Assembly: GCA_963995505.1 (NCBI GenBank)
Contig: OZ023197.1
Coordinates: 9,475,827 to 9,539,826 of the forward strand
Direction of reading: 5' to 3'
DNA length: 64,000 nt
From: Hypericum androsaemum
Taxonomy: Eukaryota > Streptophyta > Magnoliopsida > Malpighiales > Hypericaceae
The notes beneath the pieces are model-generated. The model ran no database searches. It was not told where the DNA came from and worked only from the letters and a program-made list of their open reading frames with translations. This document shows positions 21,280-33,732 of the stretch, one piece after another. The translations under genes and the position numbers were made by a program. How positions within the stretch are numbered: position 1 is the stretch's first letter; each line of letters opens with the position of its first letter.

Positions 21280-23132
21280 ATGGCAGGTAAATTCTCCGGC
21301 ATTAATCTCTCTCTCTTGGTTCTTACAATAATCTGTTTAACCGGCCTATCAAATGCAAGGATCCTAATGCAAGAAAAATCCACAACCAAATTCCCAGCCC
21401 TGATAGCTTTAGGGGACTCAACCTTAGATACGGGCAATAACAACTACATCCATTCCCTTCTCCGTAGCAACTTCAAACCCTATGGCATCAATTTCCCCAA
21501 CCATGTCCCTACAGGTACTCTATTTATGTCTGTTTCCTTTGCTTTAATTTTATCTTTTTTTGATGCATTTTTTTGGTTTAACTCTTTGCAACTTTGTACC
21601 TCACGTGAAGTAAAGTTATATTATTTTTGTGTAAAACTATTCCGTTTATAATTTTTTTTCGGAATGTCTATAAGCTTCATTACAACATTAAAGACTTTAC
21701 ATCAATTTTTAGAAAACTTCTACTGGTAATCGAAAATTGCACTGCTACTGAATCAATGCTTACCTTTTCATAAATTTACAAATTTGTACTGCTAATCGGC
21801 AATTGGGTGTATTCCATATTCACATAGTTAATAAATTTATACTAATTAAAAATATGTTCGTACAGGGAGATTTTCAGATGGGAAGCTCATACCTGACTTT
21901 CTTGCCGGCTTCCTTGGGATAAAAGAAACCATCCCTCCTTTCCTTGATCCGGCCCTGACCACCCAAGACTTGGCAACCGGCGTCTGCTTCGCGTCGGCCG
22001 GGGCAGGCTACGATGATATTACCAACAAGGAGCTGGGAGTCATCCCTGTCATGAAGCAGCTTGACATGTTCAAAAGCTACATTGCCAGGCTCAATGGATC
22101 AGTCGGAGAAGCGGAGGCCAAGAAAATAGTCAATGGTGCTTTGTACTTGGTTAGTGCAGGGACTAATGACTTAGCTGTTACCTACTACGATTTCGGGTTG
22201 AGGAAGCTCAAATTCCCAGATGTTGGTGGCTACCACGATTACATCCTAAGTATGTTGATCAAGTTTGTTGAGGTAAATAATTAATTATTGTCATAATTAA
22301 GCTCTTTCGACCAGGATGACAATATGCATATGTACGATCGTAATATTGACATTATTTCTATTCGTTGACCTAAAATAGTTATTTTATCTCAGAAGAGCTT
22401 ATTTATCATCTTAAGATTTTGCTTAGAATTTTGTTGGCTCTGTGTCTATTGTGAGGATGGATGGTACATAAGTCTCTTGTATATCCATCACTCTACACAA
22501 TGGTTTTTAAATAATTTTGTAACTAATATTAGTTTTTACTGTCATGAAAAAAAATTTACGTCAGAAGCATAATAATGATTTATGCTATGGTGGTCACAGG
22601 AATTATACAATCAAGGAGCTCGAAATATAATGGTAGCCGGGCTCCCCCCAATCGGGTGTTTGCCTGTTCAGATGACAGCAAAATTTAAATTTCTACTGCA
22701 CCGAACTTGTATTGAAGACCAAAATTCTGATTCAGAAGTCTATAACCAGAAACTACAAAAGGCGCTAAGCTCATTGAATCTGTCGGGAGCAAGAATTGTT
22801 TATGCCAATATTTATGACCCCTTGCTAGACATAATGCAACACCCTGAGAAATATGGTAAGTCTCGAGGCAATAATCCAAAATTTTGGTTTGTAAATGCTG
22901 TTATTAAATATTAACTTATGAATCCAACATTTTGGTTGTTGCAGAAATTACGGAGACGAAAGTAGGGTGTTGTGGGACCGGGCTCTTGGAAACAGCAGAG
23001 CTCTGTAAGGCAAGTGCTCCACTGTGTCATGATGTTTCCAAGTACCTCTTCTTTGACAGCATCCACCCTAACCAAGTAGTCTACCAGGCGATCTCCCAGT
23101 ACCTCAACAAGAACACTATTTCTAAGTTTTAA
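21280..23132 (+). CDS. GDSL esterase/lipase, copy 1 (intact)
   Basis: Exons 21280-21514, 21866-22272, 22600-22855 and 22945-23132 splice in frame (GT-AG) to 361 residues, typical for plant GDSL lipases. A hydrophobic N-terminal signal sequence ([19 protein letters not shown]) predicts secretion. Block I is [11 protein letters not shown] with catalytic Ser47; block II is [13 protein letters not shown] (~117-129); block III is [11 protein letters not shown] with Asn179; block V is FFDSIHPN with Asp337 and His340, completing the SGNH/GDSL catalytic set. The cysteine-rich CCGTG segment before block V is also present. Such enzymes hydrolyse lipid esters, often in the cell wall or cuticle; the substrate here is unknown. 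It is the only copy of the four without a visible lesion. Confidence 0.93.
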
Positions 23133-24000
23133 TTAGTCATCGACGTAGCTAGACATGTTATTTCCGTCTTGTTTTAGGAACCATTTATCTAGTTTAGTGA
23201 AGAAGAAACATCAGATTAGGTTGTTGCTTAGATTGTTCTTATTTAGGTTGTTGGTACAAGTTGTTTCTGCAGTCCCCTCACCTGGTGCTGCTGTTCTCTT
23301 GCTTATATTATATATCAACATTTAATTAGATCTCTTGCTGTTTTTGTGTCTCGTTGATCTTTTTGTCATTACTTGTTGATAAGATTTACGTAATATGCAA
23401 GTTTATGTCATCCTCTCCGACTTCATATAATTACAATGCACATCTTTACTAGTTTTCACGTAGTTCAAAAAATAACAATGAGATCACGAATTTTATTTCA
23501 TTTATTAATTGTGAAAAAATATAAAAAAGTTCTTTGATATTTAAACAAGTCCTCCCTTGGGCAAGAGTCCCAGATTGAATAAAACATAAAAGGTCTGGCC
23601 ATCGATTCAAATAGAAAATGAATTGTTAGATGTTGGAAAAGAGTCAATTGTTATGCACATTAGATAAGCACATGGGCCAATTTCATGAATTATATAAGAA
23701 CTTCTTGGCCACCTCAAAATCTGACTGGGGACATCCGAAGGGGATATTGAACCTGGCATCTCCTTAAGTGCACATTCCCCGGACAGAAAATCAGGATCTT
23801 TCGAGAAAATAATGGATTCCTATTCAAATAGTGCATAAACGCATGGATAAGCTCACACCAGCCCCTCAATTTGGGACCCAATTCAGGATTCTCCTTCCAT
23901 CTGAAAAGAAGGTTCTTGAGATGTGGATTGGTCGTAAGGAAAATACCAATGTTTGTACGAGCTCCTATCACGAAAATAGTAATAGGACCTGCAGATACTT

Positions 24001-24278
24001 TGTCTATAAGAGCACCCGTTGCACAGTAGGCTGCTCCAGAGGAGTGTACTTGCTTATGTGGAAAATCACATCACTACATCTAGTAATTAGAGTATGGCCG
24101 TGTGCTGACTGTCAAAAAGAGCTCAGGTACAGAAATGGAAGAAATTGAGGTTAAGCTTCTGATGATATTCTCACTTGTGGTTCCTTAAGCCATAGCTAGC
24201 ATCTTTATCCAGTCGTCCTCCTTCGCCAACCGGAATGGCTTGTCTGTATCTACAACCTCCCGTAGTGGTACGTCCCTA
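24001..24278. other. Junction region between R1 and a LINE remnant
   Basis: R1 homology to R2 ends near 23940 (GATGTGGATTGG). The sequence up to the RNase H remnant matches nothing else I can see in the window. Confidence 0.35.
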
Positions 24279-24735
24279 TCATGTCAAATTAACCAAAACG
24301 ATACCCACAGGCGGGTGTTGACAATAGTTCGTCTCTATGGGTAGTGTAAACCTGTGGTTAGCTATCCAATTAGCGGAATCATTACCCTCTCTATAGACAT
24401 GAGAAACCGTAACAGCCCACTGCCTCTTCAGGATATCAGCAATGTCCACAAGAAGAGTCGAGGCAGTGATAGGAATATTCTCCCTGTTGCTAATGGCTCC
24501 AGCAACCAGTTTTGAGTCTACTTCAAGGTAGAGCTCGTTAATACCCAAGTGCCAGGTAATTCGAGTCCTTTGAGGACTGCCCAGTATTCATCCGTGGCAT
24601 TGGAGCAGGTGCCTAAGTTAGCTGCAAAACCCCTATTCTATCGACCCGTACTATCTCTGATAAGCCCCCGCAGCTGTCGTAGTGTTTGAGGATGCTCTTC
24701 TTGCACTGTCTGTGTTGAGCTTCATGCAGTGCTCT
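24279..24735 (-). pseudogene. RNase H (RVT_3) domain remnant of a plant LINE
   Basis: On the minus strand from 24735, MKLNTDSARRASS opens the domain (LNTD carries the first catalytic Asp), then GFAANLGTCSNATDEYWAVL carries the Glu region. After two stops and a frame change near 24545, YLEVDSKLVAGAISNRENIP supplies the second Asp, and VTVSHVYREGNDSANWIANH ends the domain. This order is the RNase H domain found at the C-terminus of many plant L1-type ORF2 proteins. The ORF2 context upstream on the same strand (WVESPARALHEAQ) fits the usual linker. It is degraded and inactive. Confidence 0.8.
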
Positions 24736-24995
24736 CGCGGGAGATTCTACCCAATCAACGCCTTCTTTCGTGCAGGTCAGATATTTATTGCCTTACCCGC
24801 TTCTATGGCCACTTCAATCTCACGAGTCTTGTTACAAATAGATGCAAATTAGTTAGATGGCCATCTTTCTCCTTCACTCCACACATCATCATTTCTACAA
24901 GCCCAAAACTAGTTTAAATTAGTAATATTCAGTTTTGCATAGTTTAAAATTTGAAACCAAATAGGCCCGAGTTTCTCGCAATTTCTAAACTCGTG

Positions 24996-26935
24996 GAGGA
25001 CCTTCTCCGAGTTTTTTTTACTGACTGCGCACTTGTCATCCGGCGTCATGTTCCTTTGTTTTCTTAACGCATTCGTCATGTTCCAACTCGTGAGGAGTGA
25101 TGAGACAAATCATCTACTTATATATTAATATCATGACGAAAAGCTGTCCCAAACAACATATATGTGTATCTCAAGATATATAAACTGAGATTGGTGATAA
25201 TATCTATCTAATTAGCACAGTCTTTTAGATAGATAATTATCTTTTTATCATTTAGATGACATGTATTCATGAGCATTATTTGGTGTAATAACTAGTAGAT
25301 GAAACGATTTATTATTTTTGGATAAAATATAATTTTACTTTGTAAAAAAAAGGCATGTCTAATCTAACGGATCTATATTGGAAAAAAGTAAGGAAAGAAA
25401 CAAGTCTAATTTAACGGATGCCACCCCTTGCGAGGTGCCCCAGCGGAGAAACTTCCAACATGACAAGGCAAGTTACTTTTATTTTTGTATTTTTAAATAA
25501 AAATTGGACATACAGGTCTAAGAAATTAACATTAATTCAAAATTAAACCTTAAAAAACCAAAAAAAAAAGTCTTCCATTGCACGAAAAAAATCTTAACAC
25601 CCAGCCCATGGATATCTTGCATCTCGAGATGAGATCCAAGAACTAGAAGAGGCCAACGGTGAGTATTGGAAGATTTCCTCCTCAATACCGAACCTTCCTT
25701 ATGAACTTATTGGTTTAGCAGGTACTGTGTGTTTCAATCAGTAGGTGAAATAAAAATATGAAAATTCTATCACTCAAAAGAACATGAAAAATCTTCGTTT
25801 TGTGGGTTTATACTTATTTTTGGGATGGGGAATGGTAGCTGGAATTTGATAAATTTGTTAAAATTTTGGTAATCGGTAGTTCGAGATCGGTAAAATGGTA
25901 TTCTTTTTTTGAAGGGTAGTAAAATAGTATCTAGTAATCAATTCGGTAAGAATTTTTAAAAAATTTTGGTAAATGTAAATATTCAGAAATTTATAATAAA
26001 TACAGGAGTTTTACCAAATATACCAAAAGGCTAATTTACCAAAATATTAATAAGTATGTAAGCCAAATATAATTAATTTACCGAAAGTCGATGCTCCAAA
26101 TTATAATTAATTAATTATAGTCAGTTTCTTTGTTCGTCAATATAGATTTTTTTAAATGTAAAATTTGTATTACTCTGAAAAAAGTTACATCTTGAATACC
26201 AAAGGTTCAAGTCCCCACATATACATATCTAAAATATTCAGATCTTCCTTTGTTGTCCTAAAAATCCCACCTTAGAAATTATAGCACCTAAGAAAAATTT
26301 CATCCTAGAACTTATAGCGCCCAAAAAACTCCTAAAATATCACCTAAGTTCAAAGAAGTCTGGTATCTGAAACTCCTTAATGGTGAAAAAAAATCTCCCA
26401 CCCTATCAATGGAAAGAGTCACCGCCTGATGACACCAGCCTTAATAGCTTTAAGCAGGTCAGGCATGCTACCATTCCAACGAGCAATTAGAGCGTATATA
26501 GTTGCCCGACCTTCTTGCAAAGGTCTTTAGAAGCGTCGTCAACACGTTGATCATTTTTCGTGAATAAATCCTCCATACACTTTGTAAGATATATCTTAAT
26601 TGAGTTAGATCTTGAATACACTTTCCTTAAGGAATGCTTCATGTCTTTGAAGGAACTAGCAGCTTTACTCGTCGATATAGGTATTATACTAATTATACAT
26701 GATGGACTGCTTGTTTGGCTTGAATTTTTATTCGTTGGAACTATGTTATGGATTAAATGATGAATTATAATTTTTTCAAACCTAGTCCATCAGTGTTAAA
26801 TACTTATTAGAAGAGTTATCACTTTTTAAAGTCACATTCTGTTCAAGATCAAAATTGTTAGGTATTTTTAGCATTTCGATATTTTGGATCGTCAAATACC
26901 GAATATATTTCCCTAAGTGCACACTGTACGAGATC
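24996..26935. repeat. Spacer block S1, repeated as S2 and S3
   Basis: The block recurs at 45958-47575 (5' truncated) and 52448-54365. It starts CTTCTCCGAG and ends where the GAGATCCTTTTTGGTTG of the next GDSL unit begins, so S and R together make the duplicated unit. A minus-strand gene-like fragment near 26410-26690 (motifs SIKIYLTKCMEDLFTKNDQR and DLLKAIKA) is clearest in S3. The family is not recognised. Confidence 0.85.
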
Positions 26936-26988
26936 CTTTTTGGTTGATTTTTCTTTTGGTCAAGGGAGTTAGACAATATTCTAATAAG

Positions 26989-27437
26989 GGGGTTGGATTG
27001 GGTACGGAGTGAAGGAATCGATTCCGTACGGTTTGGACTGAAGGGGGACCGCAGCGGCAAGCGCATGTATGTGATAATGGCAAACACAGTTATGTGATAA
27101 TGGCAAATGCAGTTATGTGATAATGACATTTATTTTTGTGAAAATGGCAAGTCCCCGTTGATGATAATGGTACACATAGTTTTTTTCATTTTGGTCCCTC
27201 ATATTTTAGCATTTTTACAAAAAGGTCACATTGGCACGCACTGTTATGTGATACTAGCATGCACAGTTATGTGATACTGGCATGCGCAGTTATGTGATAA
27301 TGGCATTTGTACCCGGCCTGTGTTTGTGCATTTTTTTTCATTTTAGTCCCCGTATTTTAGCGCATTTGCAAAAAAGTCCCCGCGTGTCTTCATTCCAAAC
27401 TTTTCAGAATAGTGGCATTCGTACCCAATCCATACCC
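26989..27437 (+). mobile_element. MITE, GGATTGGGTACGG family, 449 bp, complete
   Basis: Starts GGGGTTGGATTGGGTACGG and ends CGTACCCAATCCATACCC (inverted). The 9-bp target duplication TCTAATAAG is at 26980-26988 and 27438-27446. The uninterrupted site TCTAATAAGTATTAC is present in R4 at 54416-54430. Internally the motif GCAGTTATGTGATAATGGCA is repeated 3 times on each side of a T-rich middle. The 9-bp duplication places it near the Mutator superfamily. Confidence 0.9.
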
Positions 27438-28173
27438 TCTAATAAGTATTACTTTAATAAATTTATCTAAGTTGTCTTCCTTTGGAATATTGTGAGAAAT
27501 AATAGAATTTTACTTATTAAAAAAAATTGCACATCGTATTTTTTTCCTAAAAAAAATATGAAAGAGCCGGCAAAGCAAAGAAGGAATCATGCCTATGTTT
27601 TTTTATAAGTCAAATTTATTTCGTTATAAGTATAAGTACATATTTACAGCTCATGAGTATGAATCTTCCATCACTAAATTGCAACCACATTCTCGTAAAA
27701 ATCTTGTAGAAAACCGTCGATAGGAAAAAGATACCGTTAACGACCGTCCAGTGACAACTATTTTCTGTAATTTATCGCTTTTTAATTTCATGAATTTTCT
27801 TTTTTCAGGAGAGCTTTAAAATATTGGAATATATGGAAATTAAGAAAGGGAATGGGTCGTCTCATGAAATTGGTGTATATTTTTTACGGATCATATGACT
27901 GTGATAATAATGCATTTCCACGTGGATTATGCTTTCTGTTTCTCCAGTTATGACGGTTGTAGATAGAGTGAATCTTGCAAAACGGAGCCTAGCACGGGAT
28001 ATTGCTCTCCCTTTTTCTTTTAGGAATTTTTCCTTTTTAGGACAAAGACAATATTAAAGTGTTTCTCTATTAAAAATATATATGATTTTAACTTTATTTT
28101 TCTCTAAACTAGCTGCTACACGAGAGTCAAAATATTATTTAGGAATATGTTTTCCCTTATTGGAGACACATGA

Positions 28174-28353
28174 ATGCAGTATGACGTGGTTATGACTTGG
28201 TTAATATTCCAAGATCTTCTATAGTTTGTATATCTTGATAAGGATAATCTTTAGATGTATTTTTTCTATTTGTGAGTTTCGAACTCGATATCTTTATCAC
28301 AATATGTAATAGAATATTAGGTCGATACAAGTCATAACCATGTCATAGTGCAT
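28174..28353. mobile_element. Small MITE in the GDSL2 5' flank
   Basis: Full-length orthologue of 20823-20971, including the TATATCTTGATAAGGATAAT segment lost from R1. Inverted ends are ATGCAGTATGACGTGG and CCATGTCATAGTGCAT. Confidence 0.65.
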
Positions 28354-28668
28354 AATTGATGTGTCAAGGCAGCGATTATACAGCTGAAATAATATAGCTC
28401 GCCTAGTTAAGATGTGAAAACTTATATAAGGTTACCTTCTTTTTCGAAATACAAGATTATTCTATTACCCCAAATAGATAATAATTACAAGTGAGACATA
28501 CCCCGATGCACACGTGGAATCCGACATCGAATTATCTAGTTTCACGCAGCTTCCTTCATGACAAAAAAATAATAATTTCTTACCAACTTTGGCACCTCCA
28601 TGAAGGCGTATATAATAAGACTAATCCCCTTGATAATAAATCACACAAAAACAAAATCGAATCAAATC

Positions 28669-30489
28669 ATGGCAGCTAAATTCTCCGGCATTAATCTCTC
28701 TCTCTTGGTTCTTACAATAATCTGTTTAACCGGCCTATCAAATGCCAGGATCCTAATGCAAGAAATATCCACAACCAAATTCCCAGCCCTAATAGCTTTA
28801 GGGGACTCAACCTTAGATACGGGCAATAACAACTACATCCTTTCCCTTCTCCGTAGCAACTTCAAACCCTATGGCATCAATTTCCCCAACCAAGTCCCCA
28901 CAGGTACTCTATTTATGTCTCTTTCCTTTGCTTTAATTTTATCTTTTTTGATGCATTTTTTTTGTTTAACTCTTTGCAACTTTGTACCTCACGTGAAGTA
29001 AAGTTATATTATTTTTGTGTAAAACTATGCCGTTTATAATTTTTTTTCGGAATGTCTATAAGCTTCATTACAACATTAAAGACTTTACATCAATTTTTAG
29101 AAAACTTCTACTGGTAATCGAAAATTGCACTGCTACTGAATCAATGCTTACCTTTTCATAAATTTACAAATTTGTACTGCTAATCGGCAATTGGGCGTAT
29201 TCCATATTCACATAGTTAATAAATTTATACTAATTAAAAATATGTTCGTACAGGGAGATTTTCAGATGGGAAGCTCATACCTGACTTTCTTGCCGGCTTC
29301 CTTGGGATAAAAGAAACCATCCCTCCTTTCCTTGATCCGGCCCTGACCACCCAAGACTTGGCAACCGGCGTCTGCTTCGCGTCGGCCGGGGCAGGCTACG
29401 ATGATATTACCAACAAGGAGCTGGGAGTCATCCCTGTCATGAAGCAGCTTGACATGTTCAAAAGCTACATTGCCAGGCTCAATGGATCAGTCGGAGAAGC
29501 GGAGGCCAAGAAAATAGTCAATGGTGCTTTGTACTTGGTTAGTGCAGGGACTAATGACTTAGCTGTTACCTACTACGATTTCGGGTTGAGGAAGCTCAAA
29601 TTCCCAGATGTTGGTGGCTACCACGATTACATCCTAAGTATGTTGATCAAGTTTGTTGAGGTAAATAATTAATTATTGTCATAATTAAGCTCTTTCGACC
29701 AGGATGACAATATGCATATGTACGATCGTAATATTGACATTATTTCTATTCGTTGACCTAAAATAGTTATTTTATCTCAGAAGAGCTTATTTATCATCTT
29801 AAGATTTTGCTTAGAATTTTGTTGGCTCTGTGTCTATTGTGAGGATGGATGGTACATAAGTCTCTTGTATATCCATCACTCTACACAATGGTTTTTAAAT
29901 AATTTTGTAACTAATATTAGTTTTTACTGTCATGAAAAAAAATTTACGTCAGAAGCATAATAATGATTTATGCTATGGTGGTCACAGGAATTATACAATC
30001 AAGGAGCTCGAAATATAATGGTAGCCGGGCTCCCCCCAATCGGGTGTTTGCCTGTTCAGATGACAGCAAAATTTAAATTTCTACTGCACCGAACTTGTAT
30101 TGAAGACCAAAATTCTGATTCAGAAGTCTATAACCAGAAACTACAAAAGGCGCTAAGCTCATTGAATCTGTCGGGAGCAAGAATTGTTTATGCCAATATT
30201 TATGACCCCTTGCTAGACATAATGCAACACCCTGAGAAATATGGTAAGTCTCGAGGCAATAATCCAAAATTTTGGTTTGTAAATGCTGTTATTAAATATT
30301 AACTTATGAATCCAACATTTTGGTTGTTGTGGGACCGGGCTCTTGGAAACAGCAGAGCTCTGTAAGGCAAGTGCTCCACTGTGTCATGATGTTTCCAAGT
30401 ACCTCTTCTTTGATAGCATCCACCCTAACCAAGTAGTCTACCAGGCGATCTCCCAGTACCTCAACAAGAACACTATTTCTAAGTTTTAA
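28669..30489 (+). pseudogene. GDSL esterase/lipase, copy 2 (exon-4 splice acceptor deleted)
   Basis: Exons 28669-28903, 29254-29660 and 29988-30243 match copy 1 (signal sequence, [17 protein letters not shown]). In place of the exon-4 acceptor there is a 31-bp deletion: copy 1 reads GGTTGTTGCAGAAATTACGG whereas copy 2 reads GGTTGTTGTGGGACCGGG. It removes the AG and the codons for [10 protein letters not shown], probably by loss between two GTTG repeats. If the cryptic acceptor GGAAACAG (ending 30352) is used, exon 4 would be 30353-30489, which stays in frame, keeps FFDSIHPN with the Asp and His, and yields a protein lacking about 16 residues. It may therefore be a pseudogene or an altered gene. 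Confidence 0.85.
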
Positions 30490-31287
30490 TTAGTCATCGA
30501 CGTAGCTAGACATGTTATTTCCGTCTTGTTTTAGGAACCATTTATCTAGTTTAGTGAAGAAGAAACATCAGATTAGGTTGTTGCTTAGATTGTTCTTATT
30601 TAGGTTGTTGGTACAAGTTGTTTCTGCAGTCCCCTCACCTGGTGCTGCTGTTCTCTTGCTTATATTATATATAAACATTTAATTAGATCTCTTGCTGTTT
30701 TTGTGTCTCGTTGATCTTTTTGTCATTACTTGTTGATAAGATTTACGTAATATGCAAGTTTATGTCATCCTCTCCGACTTCATATAATTACAATGCACAT
30801 CTTTACTAGTTTTCACGTAGTTCAAAAAATAACAATGAGATCACGAATTTTATTTCATTTATTAATTGTGAAAAAATATAAAAAAGTTCTTTGATATTTA
30901 AACAAGTTCTCCCTTGGGCAAGAGTCCCGGATTGAATAAAACATAAGAAGGACTGGCCATCGATTCAAACAGAAAATGAATTGTTAGATGTTGGAAAAGA
31001 GTCAATTGTTATGCACATTAGATAAGCACATGGGCCAATTTCATGAATTATATAAGAACTACTTGGCCACCTCAAAATCTGACTGGGGACATCCGAAGGG
31101 GATATTGAACCTGGCATCTCCTTAAGTGCACATTCCCCCGACAGAAAATCAGGATCTTTCAGGAAAATAATGGATTCCTATTCAAATAGTGCATAACCGC
31201 ATGGATAAGTTTACACTAGCCCCTCAATTTGGAACCCAATTCAGGATTCTCCTTCCATCTGAAAAGAAGGTTCTTGAGGTGTGGATT

Positions 31288-31717
31288 GGGGCGCGGAAGA
31301 GAGATCTTGTTGATCCAAAAAGACCAGACCAAACCGCCCATATATAGCAACCAAAATCAGACAACAAGTATCTTAACCAATCAAATTTACCTCCACTACT
31401 ATTCTTATTCTCATGCTTTTCCCCTTTGTTTAGACACAGAATTATCCTTTGTCAAAATATAAGGAGCACGTGATTAATGATGTTACCTATTACAATTACA
31501 GTCAAGGGTTCTAGATTTATAACGCAACCAAGTAAATAAAGAGAAGCAGAAGCTAGACATGCTCTAATGAAATCCATCGAGGTTTCGACTATTAATCGAC
31601 AAAAAGAGAAGGGAAGAGTCCAAGGATATGCGACCGCCGGACTCGTCAAAACCTTAGCACGAGAAAATTCGGTAAAAAAAATACGTGGTAGGAAAATAGT
31701 AACACTTCCCTTGACGT
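31288..31717. other. Junction segment left of FBD/LRR copy B
   Basis: Unique in the window. A frame starting at 31567 (MKSIEVSTINRQKEKGRV, with RGRKIVTLPLTFGV) runs into the LRR sequence and is open for 96 codons. It matches no family I recognise; organelle origin was considered but could not be supported. Confidence 0.35.
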
Positions 31718-33148
31718 TTGGTGTATTCCCTAATGTGGACAACCTTTCTAGGCTTTACCACCTCGACCTTAATGCATACCGCGCCTGCACCCTCGGTATA
31801 TCCTACCCTAAGGAACTCTCCCTCGAATTTGTTGATATTCTCCGGCATGACTGTTGACTATTTGTTGTCTAGCTGCCCATTGCTCGAGTTGTTAGCTTTA
31901 AAGAAGGCCACATGCCAGTATCTCAGAATTGCTGGACCGTCACTCAAGTTCAACTACCTTCAAGTACTTGGTTGCTTGCCCCTGGAGATACTTGATATTT
32001 CTGCCCCGAATTTGATCACACTCAAGTATGATGGCTCAAAGGAGGCTTTGTCTTTGACCAGCATTCCTCGTCTAGAGCATCTGGCCATGTTTGGCTCGTA
32101 CTTTGGGCACTTTACTGACATTTTGAGGCAACGTCCCTGGCCGTATTTTGGAGATTATTTATGCCAGCTCAGGAGTCTTGAATTTGGAATGATTGAATGG
32201 GTAACTGTTATTACTTGCACGTTATTGTTTTGTGACATTTTATCCTTTCAATCGTATTAATCTTGTATAGGCTTTAATCCTTGTGTAGGATCGTGTAAGG
32301 AGTCTTTACTTCCCTCTAGAGCTTCCCATGCTTTTTAAGCTTGAAGAGGTGAAAGTCAAAATCAAAGGCAGCCGCTACTTGTTTAACCTATGGCCATGTT
32401 GCCTACTTAAGAGTGCTTCTCGTTTAAAAAGATTTGTAGTTGTAGTTGAGGTCATGTCTCTTTTTCTTTATGATTTGGCTGTGTGTCATTAGTTAAAGGT
32501 TTTAATTTAGAAGTTTCTTCACAAGGGCTGTACCTTGAAAGAGAAAAATAGTAGATAGATAGATAGATAGATAGAGAGAGAATTTTGCTCTTTTTTTAAA
32601 AGAAGACTTTACCAATTGAGTGAGCTGTAGAGTGATTTGATCTTACATTGCTGCGGCATGTCCAAAGTAATTGGTACAAGATCACAGTTTTTTCGTTGCG
32701 CTGTATATGCATTTTCTTTCAAAGCTGTTGAACTAATGCCCTCTATGACCTTTTTCTCATGACAGCATAGGTGCGAAAGCGATGATCTTATCAGTTTGGA
32801 GACGGTTAGTAACACTTTTTCACGTAAAGTCTTATGTTCGTTTCATGACAGACAGTGCATTAGAGTTTGCAGTCAAATGTCTTAATGTCGAATGACAGGC
32901 TCGAGTCTCGGAGCTTAACTATGATACAAGCTATCAAGTGCAAGCATCCATGCCTGAAGGCGGTTGAGTTTGTGGGGTTTAGTGGGAAAGGGAGCGAGGA
33001 CGTACTTGCTCGGCACTTGATATCGTGTGCTGAATCACTTGAGAAGCTTGTTTTTGACATGGGCGGGAAGTTTGATGCATTTATACCAATTTTCTTGTAT
33101 CCGTACAAGTCACTTTTACCACCCGATGCTGAATTTGTGTTACTTTAA
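31718..33148 (+). pseudogene. FBD/LRR-type F-box gene, copy B, frameshifted
   Basis: Homologue of 13800-17030 without the solo LTR and SINE. LRR-like sequence (NLSRLYHLDLNAYRACTLGI) is shifted by one extra base near 31845 (GATATTCTCCGGCATGAC versus GATATTCCCGGCCAGAC in copy A). The frame then runs through VDYLLSSCPLLELLALKKAT, LEILDISAPNLITLKYDG and QLRSLEFGMIEW to the donor at 32201, then exons 32289-32450 (DRVRSLYFPLELPM), 32766-32804 and 32873-33148, ending in an FBD-like part (QAIKCKHPCLKAVEFVGFSG, ESLEKLVFDMGGKFDA). The F-box and first LRR exon are missing. From the frameshift onward the exons are open, so this copy is better preserved than copy A, yet it is still a 5'-truncated pseudogene. 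Confidence 0.8.
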
Positions 33149-33732
33149 AAAAAAATTAGTTTGAAATTGGTGTTACTTTTAAAAATTATTGGTTTGTACT
33201 AACAACAAAATTTGAAAGGAACCCGAGTTGTTTTTTGATTACTTACAGTTGATTCCACCAAATATAACACTATCTTGAAATTTCATAGACCAGTTCTCTA
33301 ATAAATTTGTTGGATAACTATGTAAATTTATAATCGTACCTTGCACAAAATAAGAATTGAAGTAAGTGAATGGTGATTTATGTTTATTCTCTATGTTGTG
33401 ACTGTAATGTTTTAGAATTGAAGTCAGTCATTGGAAGTGAGATAAGTAGAGGGCGGTTACAGGTAAATTACCATGTGGGGGCACTTCTCTATAACTTTTA
33501 TGATATCCATGATCGTATCCCACGGCTTTGGCTGTAGCAGCGAGAACCCGGTCGCAAACTGCGAGGTTCTAACCGAGCCGAGCAAACCCCACTTCACGAA
33601 CAAGCTGGGGTTCGAGTCGGGTCCCGGACTAGGGGAAGCCGGAGAGTGTCTTAAAGCTCCAGAGAAGAGGGAAGAGGATTTGACTAGCGCTAACGTTACG
33701 CGACGCATTGTGGAGGGGAATGGTAAGCCAAT
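33149..33732. other. Spacer with an unidentified short frame
   Basis: 33300-33490 resembles 38690-38835 (shared GTTTTAGAATTGAAGT). A plus-strand frame from 33473 starts with a hydrophobic stretch (ITFMISMIVSHGFGCSS), then an unrecognised KPHFTNKLGFESGPGLGEAG region. It runs without a natural end into the LTR-like sequence at 33733. It may be a gene fragment truncated by that insertion, but there is no domain support. Confidence 0.35.

Larger units (their letters stand above)
20030..24000. repeat. GDSL duplication unit R1
   Basis: The first of four related units (also 26935-31287, 47575-52447 and 54365-57775) comprising ~1.2 kb of shared 5' flank, a GDSL lipase gene and 3' flank. Each begins GAGATCCTTTTTGGTTG. 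Spacing between the R1 and R2 start codons is 7389 bp. Confidence 0.88.
26935..31287. repeat. GDSL duplication unit R2
   Basis: Homologous to R1 from GAGATCCTTTTTGG to GAGGTGTGGATTGG. It contains a MITE absent from R1 and R4, and GDSL copy 2. From exon 2 to the end of exon 3, R1 and R2 look practically identical, including the introns, whereas the 5' flanks differ more. This suggests a recent duplication or gene conversion. Confidence 0.88.

Noticed and set aside
22685..22879. Minus-strand 64-residue frame (also at 30073)
   Set aside because: Exact antisense shadow of GDSL exon 3.
31567..31857. 96-residue frame considered as organelle-derived gene
   Set aside because: I could not match it to any plastid or mitochondrial protein, and it reads through into the LRR pseudogene in the wrong frame.
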